NCBI GenBank assembly: GCA_944325905.1
Contig: CALVBY010000004.1
Span: 1 to 47,514 of the forward strand
Source of the DNA: Candidatus Gastranaerophilales bacterium
GTDB taxonomy: Bacteria; Cyanobacteriota; Vampirovibrionia; Gastranaerophilales; Gastranaerophilaceae
Length of the DNA: 47,514 nt
Reading direction: 5' to 3'
The position numbers and the translations under genes are program-made. This document shows positions 1 through 7,487 of this stretch, one piece after another. How positions within the stretch are numbered: the stretch's first letter is position 1; each line of letters begins with the position of its first letter. A model generated the notes under the pieces. It ran no database searches. It was given only the letters and a program-made list of their open reading frames with translations, and had not been told where the DNA came from.

Positions 1-76
1 GGTCGGAACGACAGGATTTGAACCTGCGACCTCTACCACCCCAAGGTAGCACGCTACCAAGCTGCGCCACGTCCCG
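1..76 (-). tRNA. tRNA-Pro (anticodon GGG)
   Basis: On the minus strand the sequence folds as a complete cloverleaf. The acceptor stem CGGGACG pairs with CGTTCCG (one G-U), and the D stem is GCGC/GCGT. The anticodon stem CTACC/GGTAG holds the loop TTGGGGT, which puts GGG at positions 34-36. The T arm is GCAGG-TTCAAAT-CCTGT. The discriminator is A and the encoded CC follows; the last A of CCA would lie just outside the window. It should read CCC and CCU. It is transcribed leftward, downstream of the second tRNA-Pro. Confidence 0.95.
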
Positions 77-109
77 ATTAATTTTGTATAACGGCGACTA
101 CGCCTATTA
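66..109. repeat. 44-bp direct repeat, copy A (overlaps tRNA 5' end)
   Basis: These 44 bases recur exactly at 198-241, a period of 132 bp. The repeat comprises the first 11 nt of tRNA-Pro(GGG), read on the minus strand, plus 33 nt of its upstream flank. The copy at 198-241 is therefore a duplicated tRNA 5' end detached from the rest of a tRNA. Confidence 0.9.
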
Positions 110-144
110 TAACTTCTTTCTGTTCAATTTTCAATGTCGCCGTG

Positions 145-241
145 GCACGCTACCAACCTCTCGCAAAACAATACTCAATTGTTTTGCTCGGCACAGTGCC
201 ACGTCCCGATTAATTTTGTATAACGGCGACTACGCCTATTA
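145..241 (-). repeat. tRNA-Pro(GGG) 5' fragment split by a 41-nt palindromic insert
   Basis: Read on the minus strand, this is the first 11 nt of tRNA-Pro(GGG) (208-198), a 41-nt insert (197-157), and then the tRNA sequence resuming in the D loop (156-145). The insert carries a perfect inverted repeat (163-187): GCAAAACAAT and ATTGTTTTGC around a 5-nt loop. It takes the place of GCAGC in the intact gene. The rest of the tRNA is missing, so this is a broken tRNA copy. The same insert occurs at 394-434 and 494-534 within pieces of the other tRNA-Pro gene. Confidence 0.8.
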
Positions 242-268
242 CACTTGTCTCTTATTTGGTTTTCAAAA

Positions 269-345
269 TGGTCGGGATGACAGGATTTGAACCTGCGGCC
301 CCCACGTCCCGAACGTGGTGCGCTACCAAGCTGCGCTACATCCCG
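269..345 (-). tRNA. tRNA-Pro (anticodon CGG)
   Basis: The minus strand gives acceptor CGGGATG paired with CATCCCG, D arm GCGC...GCGC, and anticodon stem CCACG/CGTGG. The loop TTCGGGA has CGG at 34-36. The T arm is GCAGG-TTCAAAT-CCTGT, followed by discriminator A and an encoded CCA end (269-271 as TGG). Length is 77 nt including CCA. It decodes CCG. It lies 192 nt upstream of tRNA-Pro(GGG) in the same direction, probably in one transcript. Confidence 0.95.
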
Positions 346-545
346 AAGTTTATATATTTACCCAAAACTCTCGTTTTGGGTGGGTGCGCTACCCCTCTCA
401 CAAAACAATACTCAATTGTTTTGTTCGGCAGAGTGCTACATCCCGAAGTTTATATATTTACCCAAAACTCTCGTTTTGGGTGGGTGCGCTACCCCTCTCA
501 CAAAACAATACTCAATTGTTTTGTTCGGCAGAGTGCTACATCCCG
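335..545 (-). repeat. 100-bp tandem repeat of tRNA-Pro(CGG) 5' end, flank and palindromic insert
   Basis: Bases 335-434 recur at 435-534 with no difference that I can see, and a third, diverged partial unit runs from 535 to about 592. Each unit holds three parts: the 5' 11 nt of tRNA-Pro(CGG) on the minus strand, a flank with the hairpin CCCAAAAC-tctc-GTTTTGGG (361-380, 461-480), and a D-loop piece followed by the 41-nt insert with stem CAAAACAAT/ATTGTTTTG (401-423, 501-523). The identity of the two units suggests a recent duplication. Confidence 0.9.
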
Positions 546-658
546 AAGTTTGCTGTATTTAACCAAAATTTCCGTTTTGGCTGGATGCACGGCCCTTGAC
601 TTAACATACTTAATTACCTTGTCCGCCAGAGCATCACTTACATTCATCTGCAAAGTAA

Positions 659-687
659 ATTCTAGTACAAACCCTAATTTATATCAA
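659..687 (-). promoter_or_regulatory. sigma70-type promoter for the tRNA-Pro unit
   Basis: On the minus strand TTGATA (687-682), 17 nt and TAGAAT (664-659) match a housekeeping promoter. Nothing coding lies between it and the tRNAs, so it probably drives a transcript through the tandem repeats and both tRNA-Pro genes. Bases 593-658 hold nothing else that I recognise. Confidence 0.6.
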
Positions 688-715
688 GTAAAAAAATGAT
701 ATTTTCTTTAATTAA

Positions 716-744
716 TTGAATTTTTTTATAAAAGATTGTATAAT
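716..744 (+). promoter_or_regulatory. sigma70-type promoter of the symporter operon
   Basis: TTGAAT (716-721), a 17-nt spacer and TATAAT (739-744) lie 37 nt before the start codon at 781. This leaves a leader of about 30 nt with an SD-like AAGAGG near 764-769. Confidence 0.7.
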
Positions 745-780
745 ATTCACGTTAATTAGAATTAAGAGGTTAATGAGTAT

Positions 781-2103
781 ATGAAACTACACATGCAAAT
801 ATTAATTGCGCTTGGCTTGGGTATCAAACGCAACTGGCACATATTTTTTGGTATTATAGCAGGTATTTTTGTGGGGATATATCTCCACGGACACGGTAAT
901 GCTTTAGTCGCGAATATATTAACCTTTGTCGGACAAGTATTTATAAGACTTATTCAAATGGTTGTTATTCCTCTTGTAGTTTCAGCAATAATAATTGGTA
1001 TCACAAGTATTGGTGACAATAAACAGCTTGGAAAATTTGGAACCAAAATGGTTCTATATTACGGTATTATAACTTCAATCGCCGTAATTATAGGAGGTGC
1101 ATTGGCCCTTTTAATCAAGCCTGGTTTAGGAGCAGCACAATATATAACAGCTCACACAGCAGCATCTGTTCAAACATCTGTTGCAACTGCAATGGAACAA
1201 CAACAAGGAAACATTTTAAACCTGTTCCTTGGATTCATTCCTAGTAATCCACTTCACTCTTTTGCAGCAGGAGACATGGTTCCTATTATTGTTTTCGTTC
1301 TTATTTTTGCAATTGCATTAGCTCGTGTTGGCGATGTAAACAGACCAATTGTTTCATTCTTCGAATCAGTTTTTGCTGCAACAATGAAAATAACTGATTG
1401 GATTATGTTTTTTGCGGCACCCGGTGTATTTGCACTCACAGCATCTGCTGTTTCAAGCTTTGGTGTTGATATATTTATGAGTATTTCTAAATATTTAGGG
1501 GTACTGTTAATCGGCTTTGCTATACAAATGTTTATTGTGTACCCGCTATTTTTAAAATTTTTCTCAAAAGTTTCTGCAGCAATGCTATTTTCTGCTATCG
1601 CGGAAGCTATGATGGTTGCCTTCGGTACTGCAAGCTCTTCTGCGACATTGCCATTAACAATTGCGTGTTGCGAAAAAAGAGGTATCTCTCATAAAATTTC
1701 AAGTTTCGTATTGCCTTTAGGTGCCACATTGAACTTTGACGGAACAGCTCTATTGCAAACTGTTGCCGTAATATTCTTGGCTCAAGCCTATGGCGTTGTT
1801 TTAACTCCGTTTTTAGTAGTACAAATTGGGTTACTCGCAATTATTGCATCCAGCACTTGTGCAGGCATTCCTGGGGCAGGACTTATAACAATTGCGTTAA
1901 TTCTTAATGGTATGGGCTTAAGTCCTGAACAATTGGTTGCAGGCTTTGCCTTCTTATTTACAATTGAAAGAATTACCGATATGTTTAGAACTTTGTTAAA
2001 CGTAACTTCAGATGCTGTGGTTGCTGCTACAATTGCAGATAATGAAAATGAAATCAACTACGATTTATTGAATAATCCTGCAGCTTATGAGGAAATAGCA
2101 TAG
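781..2103 (+). CDS. Dicarboxylate/amino acid:cation symporter (DAACS/SDF family)
   Basis: 440 aa, the usual length for the family that takes up glutamate, aspartate or C4-dicarboxylates with Na+ or H+. It is strongly hydrophobic with many membrane segments. Two family signatures are visible: the TM3-like stretch FIRLIQMVVIPLVVSAIIIG near residue 55, and the serine-rich re-entrant hairpin FGTASSSATLPLT near residue 280, followed by NFDGTALLQTVAVIFLAQ where relatives have NMDGT. The start at 781 follows an AAGAGG SD; the ATG at 773 stops after three codons. The stop is 5 nt before queF, suggesting cotranscription. The substrate cannot be told from sequence. Confidence 0.9.
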   Translation: MKLHMQILIALGLGIKRNWHIFFGIIAGIFVGIYLHGHGNALVANILTFVGQVFIRLIQMVVIPLVVSAIIIGITSIGDNKQLGKFGTKMVLYYGIITSIAVIIGGALALLIKPGLGAAQYITAHTAASVQTSVATAMEQQQGNILNLFLGFIPSNPLHSFAAGDMVPIIVFVLIFAIALARVGDVNRPIVSFFESVFAATMKITDWIMFFAAPGVFALTASAVSSFGVDIFMSISKYLGVLLIGFAIQMFIVYPLFLKFFSKVSAAMLFSAIAEAMMVAFGTASSSATLPLTIACCEKRGISHKISSFVLPLGATLNFDGTALLQTVAVIFLAQAYGVVLTPFLVVQIGLLAIIASSTCAGIPGAGLITIALILNGMGLSPEQLVAGFAFLFTIERITDMFRTLLNVTSDAVVAATIADNENEINYDLLNNPAAYEEIA

Positions 2104-2108
2104 TTAAA

Positions 2109-3002
2109 ATGAATACTGACCAAATAGCTGCAACACATCTTGGCAAAAAATCAGGCGGAAGTGAATTTTACGATCCTTCGCTTTTGGTTGCCGTCCCTAG
2201 AATAGAAAACCGCAAGCAATACAATATAGACAATGAAAATTTGCCTTTCTATGGTTGGGATGTTTGGCATGCGTATGAGTTTTCTTGTTTAACAGAAAAT
2301 GGACTACCTGTTACGAGAATTTTAAAAATAAAATACAGTTGCGAAAGTGAATTTATAGTTGAATCAAAATCTTTGAAGTTGTACCTAAACTCATTCAATA
2401 TGACAAGATTAGGTGAATCAACAGGCGAGTGTTTAGAAATTTGCAAAAAAACAATTGAAAAAGATTTAAGCCAAAAACTCAAAACAGATGTTTTAATTAA
2501 TTTTTTAACAAATAATGATAAAAAAGTACAAATTTTTGATAATTTTTGCAATTTAGAAGACAAAATTAATGAAAAAACTCTAAAAATCGAAAAATTTAAA
2601 GAAGCTCCTGAAGTTTTAAAAACAGAAAAACTAGAAGAGCCAAAAACAAATTATCTGATGTTCAATTCACTTCGTTCAAACTGCAGGGTTACACACCAAC
2701 CGGATTTTGGTGACGTGTTTATATATTATAAATCACAAAACCACCTTGATGAGGCGAGCCTTGTAAAATATCTGTGCTCATTCAGGTCAGAATATCATTT
2801 TCATGAAGAATGCTGCGAGATGATTTTTAAAAGGCTTTACGACCTTTTAGATAAATATGATGAACTTTTTGTATGCGCGCTTTATACAAGACGCGGCGGA
2901 ATTGATATATGCCCTGTAAGATTCAGTAATAATTGTGAAATTAAAGATGCTGATCAACTACTAGACATCACAAGTTATGCAACCTACGGTATAAGACAAT
3001 GA
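2109..3002 (+). CDS. queF: NADPH-dependent 7-cyano-7-deazaguanine reductase QueF
   Basis: 297 aa, the long two-domain QueF form (about 280 aa in E. coli). It reduces the nitrile preQ0 to the amine preQ1 for queuosine modification of tRNA. The N-terminal half carries ESKSLKLYLNSFN, the C-terminal half LRSNCRVTHQPD with the nucleophilic Cys at residue 192, then FRSEYHFHEECCE and the closing YTRRGGIDICP. A Lys/Glu-rich linker (about residues 150-178) is less conserved. It follows the symporter by 5 nt and overlaps yraN by 4 nt (ATGA), so the three are probably one operon. No preQ1 riboswitch is evident because the gene lacks its own leader. Confidence 0.95.
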   Translation: MNTDQIAATHLGKKSGGSEFYDPSLLVAVPRIENRKQYNIDNENLPFYGWDVWHAYEFSCLTENGLPVTRILKIKYSCESEFIVESKSLKLYLNSFNMTRLGESTGECLEICKKTIEKDLSQKLKTDVLINFLTNNDKKVQIFDNFCNLEDKINEKTLKIEKFKEAPEVLKTEKLEEPKTNYLMFNSLRSNCRVTHQPDFGDVFIYYKSQNHLDEASLVKYLCSFRSEYHFHEECCEMIFKRLYDLLDKYDELFVCALYTRRGGIDICPVRFSNNCEIKDADQLLDITSYATYGIRQ

Positions 3003-3340
3003 ATAACAGACAATTCGGTAATTTTGGGGAAGAAATAGCCGTAAAATATTTGCAAGACAACGGATACAAGATTCTTGCACGCAATGTGCATTATTCAAGG
3101 TTTTGCGAGCTTGATATTATAGCTCAATACAAAAAAACAATCGTATTTGTTGAAGTCAAAACAAGAAAAAATAATGACTTTGGAACACCAATGGAAGCAA
3201 TTACAAAGACAAAATATGACAATATCAAAAAAGGTGCCCTGAATTATCTTACCGAACATCCCGCAAAAGACTACAGAATTGATATCATAGGAATTACACT
3301 TAAGCCGGATTTAAAAATTGAGCACCTACAAGGTATTTAA
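2999..3340 (+). CDS. yraN: YraN family (UPF0102) endonuclease-like protein
   Basis: 113 aa, the normal length for this widespread family with a restriction-endonuclease-like fold. It shows GNFGEEIAVKYLQDNGYKIL at the N-terminus, then ELDIIAQ and VFVEVKTRKN, which match the family's E..D...(E/Q)VK-type putative active site. The biological role of the family is unsettled (DNA processing is suspected). Its start overlaps the queF stop, and its stop overlaps the convergent recF gene by 4 nt. Confidence 0.9.
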   Translation: MNNRQFGNFGEEIAVKYLQDNGYKILARNVHYSRFCELDIIAQYKKTIVFVEVKTRKNNDFGTPMEAITKTKYDNIKKGALNYLTEHPAKDYRIDIIGITLKPDLKIEHLQGI

Positions 3341-4446
3341 TGGATTATCCGACCATTCTCAATTTTATAAATTTTGACATCTTTCAAAAATTCATCTTCA
3401 AATAATACAGTATCAACAGATGTTATAATCACTTGAATGTTTGTTTCTATTGATTTTAAGAGGTAATTTTGCCTAATATCATCAAGTTCAGCCAAAACAT
3501 CATCCAAAAGCAAGATTGGCTCATCCCCAGTCTTTTGAGTTATTATATCGAGTTCAGAAAGTTTAAGTGCCAAAACCACGGTCCTTTGTTGGCCTTGGGA
3601 TGCAAATTTGACAGCCTCATTTCCGTTTATATAAAAAATTATATCGTCTCTATGAGGACCGACACATGCCTGACAACGTCTGATTTCTTCAAGTTTTCGT
3701 TCTTCAAGTGAATATTTGAATTTTGCTGCGATTTCATCAATTTCACTCTCATAACCTTCCAGGAAAGAACAATCATACGCAATTTTTAACTCTTCTGTTT
3801 CGCTAATGGTTCTGTGTTTTTCGATAGCTATTTTTTCAATTTCTTTCAAGAATTTTTTTCTTAAATAAATTATATTGCTACCTGTAATAACAAGCTGCTC
3901 ATTATACACATCCAACAAGGTTTCGTTGGTATTTCCTGTTTTTGCAAAATCTTTCAACAGATTATTTTTTTGTATGCGGATTTTGTCGTATTTAGAAAGC
4001 CTTTCATCATAAGCCGGATAAACTTGAGAAATAGCTCTGTCAAGCCAATCTCTCCTATCTTGCGGATTTCCCCTCAACAATAACAAATCGGAAGTTGAAA
4101 AAAGAACTGTTTTTATAACCTGCTTAAAATCTTTTAATTTTGATTTAACACCATTAATTTTAACTTCTTTCGACTTTTCACGATTATAACAACACGAGAG
4201 CGAAACGTCCGTATCCAACTTGATAATATTCGCATCTATCTCAAACTTTTCCGCATCGAAACTAATCAATTCCAAGTTATTAGAAGTTCTGGGGCTTTTC
4301 CAACAGGACAAAAAATAAATACTTTCCAATATATTTGTCTTTCCTTGAGCATTTTTTCCGATAATCAAAATTTTAGCCGAATTCAAATCTAATTTTAAAT
4401 CCGAACAATTTCTATAATTTTTTAACTCCAAACCCTCAAGTTTCAT
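3337..4446 (-). CDS. recF: DNA replication/repair protein RecF
   Basis: 369 aa, full length. This SMC-like ATPase loads RecA at gapped DNA with RecO and RecR. The N-terminal KNYRNC motif leads to Walker A GKNAQGKT (residues 30-37). The ABC-type signature SQGQQRTVVLALKLSE and Walker B PILLLDDVLAELD lie near the C-terminus. It is monocistronic on the minus strand. A TATAAT box sits exactly 6 nt before the ATG and there is no SD, so the mRNA is predicted to be leaderless. It converges with yraN and is divergent from the gene at 4543. Confidence 0.95.
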   Translation of the reverse strand: MKLEGLELKNYRNCSDLKLDLNSAKILIIGKNAQGKTNILESIYFLSCWKSPRTSNNLELISFDAEKFEIDANIIKLDTDVSLSCCYNREKSKEVKINGVKSKLKDFKQVIKTVLFSTSDLLLLRGNPQDRRDWLDRAISQVYPAYDERLSKYDKIRIQKNNLLKDFAKTGNTNETLLDVYNEQLVITGSNIIYLRKKFLKEIEKIAIEKHRTISETEELKIAYDCSFLEGYESEIDEIAAKFKYSLEERKLEEIRRCQACVGPHRDDIIFYINGNEAVKFASQGQQRTVVLALKLSELDIITQKTGDEPILLLDDVLAELDDIRQNYLLKSIETNIQVIITSVDTVLFEDEFLKDVKIYKIENGRIIH

Positions 4447-4452
4447 AGAAAA

Positions 4453-4516
4453 ATTATACTACAAATACAGTATTTCTGCGTTATGTATAGACTATTGTTA
4501 AATTTTAGTATATAAT
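4453..4516. promoter_or_regulatory. Divergent promoters between recF and the pilT unit
   Basis: On the minus strand TATAAT (4458-4453) lies 6 nt upstream of the recF ATG; I see no good -35. On the plus strand TAGACT (4488-4493), 17 nt and TATAAT (4511-4516) precede the SD AAGGGAG and the start at 4543. Confidence 0.55.
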
Positions 4517-4542
4517 ACTAGGTGATAAGTTAAGGGAGAACT

Positions 4543-4794
4543 ATGCTGCCAATAATATCAGAAGAAATTGCTACACAAGCATTTAATAAAATATTTAAAG
4601 ATATGCCTTCTTGGCGGAAAGAAATGATTCATTACATAAAAGAAGAAAATCCTGAGATTAATACCGCCATAATCGAAGCGGCAAATAAAACAGACTTAGA
4701 TCCAAAAGCAGTAGCATTAGGCGCATATATGACCTACACTTTGATTGAGATGGCAACAAAAGAAAACGATGCATTAATGAACTTTGTAGAATAA
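4543..4794 (+). CDS. Small protein of unknown function upstream of pilT
   Basis: 83 aa, not recognised. It is predicted helical and acidic-to-neutral, with no signal peptide or membrane segment: it opens LPIISEEIATQAFNKIFKDMPSW and has a central DPKAVALGAYMTYTLIEMA helix. A strong SD (AAGGGAG) and its own promoter support it as a real gene. It ends 10 nt before pilT, so the two are likely cotranscribed. A role connected with the retraction ATPase is possible but rests only on position. Confidence 0.75.
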   Translation: MLPIISEEIATQAFNKIFKDMPSWRKEMIHYIKEENPEINTAIIEAANKTDLDPKAVALGAYMTYTLIEMATKENDALMNFVE

Positions 4795-4804
4795 AGGAAG
4801 ACGT

Positions 4805-5875
4805 ATGATTATAGAAGAATTATTAGAGAGATTAGTTAAAGATGGCGGCAGTGACTTACACATATCAAATGCACTACCTCCGGTTGCACGTATTGACGGT
4901 CAACTTGTACGATACGAGTCGCAACCGTTAACCCCTGAAGATGTAGAATCATTATTATTTCCAATGCTTTCTAATGAACAAAGAAGACGTCTTGAACAAG
5001 ACTGGGAACTTGACTTTTCATATGGTATTGATAATGTTGGACGTTTCAGGGTTAACTTCTACAAAGATAAAGGATGCTACGCAGGAGCTTTCAGAACAAT
5101 TAGTTCAACAGCCCCAAGACTTGAAGATTTAGGCCTGCCGGATATCGTCAGAAAAATTGCAGAAAAACCACGTGGCTTGGTGCTTGTAACCGGACCTACA
5201 GGTTCAGGTAAATCTACCACTTTGGCTGCAATGGTTGACTATATTAATAGAACAAGAGCAGAACATATTCTGACGATTGAAGACCCTGTAGAATTTGTTC
5301 ATACATCTAAAAAAAGCATTATTCACCAACGTGAACTAGGTGCAGACACAAGATCCTTCGCAAACGCATTAAGAGCTGCACTTCGTGAAGACCCTGATAT
5401 TATTCTAGTAGGTGAGATGCGTGACCACGAAACCATTGCATTGGCATTAACTGCCGCAGAAACAGGTCACTTGGTATTTGGAACACTTCACACCTCATCA
5501 GCATCTCAAACAATTGACCGTATCATCGACGTATTTCCGGAAGGTCAACAACAACAAATTCGTGTTCAGCTTGCGAACTCACTTGTTGCAGTATTTTCAC
5601 AAACACTTCTACAAAAACTACAACCTGACGGAACAAAAAAAGGTCGTGTAATGGCTCAAGAAATTATGATAGTAACACCGGCAATAGCCAACCTTATTCG
5701 TGAAGCTAAAGCGGCACAAATTTATTCAACAATCCAAACCAGCCAAGGCGTTGGCATGGAAACACTTGAAGCTTCACTTGCAAAACTATACAAAAATAAA
5801 CTTGTAACACTTGAAGATGCTCTTTCAAGATCTTCAAGACCGGATGAATTAAAAAGACAAATTCAAGGGGCTTAA
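4805..5875 (+). CDS. pilT: Type IV pilus retraction ATPase PilT
   Basis: 356 aa, the usual PilT length. It powers pilus retraction and twitching at the inner membrane. Visible features are the N-terminal PAS-like region with GGSDLHIS, Walker A GPTGSGKST near residues 130-138, the Asp box with GEMRDHETI (Walker B), the His box HLVFGTLHTSSASQTIDRIID, and the C-terminal AIANLIREAK, the PilT hallmark (AIRNLIRE in others) that separates it from PilB. No pilB, pilC or pilM-Q lies nearby; two pilin-like genes occur elsewhere in the window (30660, 40331). Confidence 0.95.
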   Translation: MIIEELLERLVKDGGSDLHISNALPPVARIDGQLVRYESQPLTPEDVESLLFPMLSNEQRRRLEQDWELDFSYGIDNVGRFRVNFYKDKGCYAGAFRTISSTAPRLEDLGLPDIVRKIAEKPRGLVLVTGPTGSGKSTTLAAMVDYINRTRAEHILTIEDPVEFVHTSKKSIIHQRELGADTRSFANALRAALREDPDIILVGEMRDHETIALALTAAETGHLVFGTLHTSSASQTIDRIIDVFPEGQQQQIRVQLANSLVAVFSQTLLQKLQPDGTKKGRVMAQEIMIVTPAIANLIREAKAAQIYSTIQTSQGVGMETLEASLAKLYKNKLVTLEDALSRSSRPDELKRQIQGA

Positions 5876-5944
5876 TTATTTATATTTAAAAGTTTGTTTG
5901 TGTTAAACTTTTGTTATAAGCACAGTTAACAAGAAGGAGAAATT

Positions 5945-7444
5945 ATGACACAACAAACTCAAGAATCCCTATCTCCGGGAGCACAAATAAGACAGACAAG
6001 AATACAAAAACTTGCAGATTTGGCTGACAAGGGCGTAAATCCGTATCCTTATGTATTTGATAAAGATGCCAATGCAGCAGACTTGCAAGAAAAATACAAA
6101 GATCTTCCTGCAGGTGAAGAAACTGAAGACTTTTATTCTGTTGCAGGTCGTGTTATGGCAATCCGTAACACCGGTATGTTTATTGATTTAATGGATGCAT
6201 CAGGCAAGATTCAAGTGTTTTCACACAAAGAAAATCTTTCAGAAGATCAAATGAAAATTTTGAAACTTCTTGATATAGGCGATATAGTAGGGTTCTATGG
6301 CTCAATCAGAAGAACTCCTCGAGGCGAACTTTCTATTAAATCGACTAAATTAAAACTGTTATCTAAGTCACTTTTGCCATTGCCTGAAAAATTTCATGGT
6401 TTGACAGACGTTGAAACAAGATATCGCCAAAGATATGTTGACATGATTATCAATGAAGACGTAAGAAAAACATTTAGAACGAGAAGTTTGATTATACAAA
6501 AAATAAGAGAATATTTAACTAAACAAGGCTTTTTGGAAGTTGAAACACCAATGCTCCACCCACAAGCAGGCGGTGCGAACGCAAGACCTTTTATTACACA
6601 CCATAACACACTGGATATGGATATGTTCTTAAGAATTGCACCGGAACTTTACCTAAAAAGACTTATGGTTGGCGGTGTTTCTGAAAAAATATTTGAAATT
6701 AACAGAAGTTTCAGAAACGAAGGTATAGATACTCGTCACAATCCTGAATTCACTATGATGGAACTTTACCAAGCATACGTTGATTACAACGAAATGATGG
6801 TATTGACAGAAAATCTTGTATCATCAATTGCGCAAGAAGTTCTAGGCACAATGAAAATCCAGTATGGAGAAAATGAAATCGATTTGACTCCACCTTGGGA
6901 TAGAAAAACAATGCTTGGCTCTGTAAAAGAAGCTACCGGCATAGATTTCAATACTGTTTTCACAGTTGAAGATGCAAAATCAAAAGCAAAATCCGTAGGT
7001 GTAAACGCCGATGACTGTGACAACTGGGGACAAGTTGTTGAAAGAGTATTTGAAGAAAAAATAGAACCTTCACTAATTCAACCAGTTCACATCATCGATT
7101 ATCCTCGTGACATATCTCCGCTTGCAAAAGTCCACAGAGATAACGACCGATTGACAGAACGTTTTGAAACCAGAATAAATGGCTGGGAAGTTGCAAATGC
7201 ATTTTCTGAATTAACAGATCCAATTGACCAAAGAATGCGTTTTGAAGCACAAATGCAGGCAAAAGCTGCGGGTGACGAAGAGGCAATGCCAATTGATGAA
7301 GATTACATCTGCGCACTTGAACACGGAGTTCCTCCAATGGGCGGATTAGGTATTGGTATCGACCGATTAATCATGTTGTTGACAAATTCTCCGTCAATTC
7401 GTGATGTAATTGCCTTCCCGACATTAAAGAAAAAAGATAACTAA
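5945..7444 (+). CDS. lysS: Lysyl-tRNA synthetase, class II
   Basis: 499 aa, full length. It charges tRNA-Lys. An N-terminal OB-fold anticodon-binding domain (about residues 60-150) precedes the class II core. Motif 1 is around FLEVETPMLHP, motif 2 is FRNEGIDTRHNPEFTMME, and motif 3 is GLGIGIDRLIMLL near the end. The start has the SD AAGAAGGAG. An extended -10 (TGTTATAAG, about 5911-5919) gives it its own promoter, and a clear terminator follows at 7447. Confidence 0.97.
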   Translation: MTQQTQESLSPGAQIRQTRIQKLADLADKGVNPYPYVFDKDANAADLQEKYKDLPAGEETEDFYSVAGRVMAIRNTGMFIDLMDASGKIQVFSHKENLSEDQMKILKLLDIGDIVGFYGSIRRTPRGELSIKSTKLKLLSKSLLPLPEKFHGLTDVETRYRQRYVDMIINEDVRKTFRTRSLIIQKIREYLTKQGFLEVETPMLHPQAGGANARPFITHHNTLDMDMFLRIAPELYLKRLMVGGVSEKIFEINRSFRNEGIDTRHNPEFTMMELYQAYVDYNEMMVLTENLVSSIAQEVLGTMKIQYGENEIDLTPPWDRKTMLGSVKEATGIDFNTVFTVEDAKSKAKSVGVNADDCDNWGQVVERVFEEKIEPSLIQPVHIIDYPRDISPLAKVHRDNDRLTERFETRINGWEVANAFSELTDPIDQRMRFEAQMQAKAAGDEEAMPIDEDYICALEHGVPPMGGLGIGIDRLIMLLTNSPSIRDVIAFPTLKKKDN

Positions 7445-7446
7445 AA

Positions 7447-7471
7447 AAAGAGCCCTTGGGGCTCTTTTTTT
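7447..7471 (+). terminator. Rho-independent terminator after lysS
   Basis: AAAGAGCCC and GGGCTCTTT form a 9-bp stem with a 3-nt loop, directly followed by a T run. The bioF start codon is only 17 nt further on. Confidence 0.9.
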
Positions 7472-7487
7472 ATGATAAAATTTATTT

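Noticed and set aside
335-592. CRISPR-like array
   Set aside because: The 100-bp units are contiguous tandem copies without distinct spacers, and they contain tRNA 5' sequence; no cas genes are in the window.
18-699. Several overlapping open frames of 90-147 codons at the left end
   Set aside because: They run through two tRNA genes and the tandem repeats, and their peptides simply repeat with the DNA period. No SD and no protein-like conservation can be seen.
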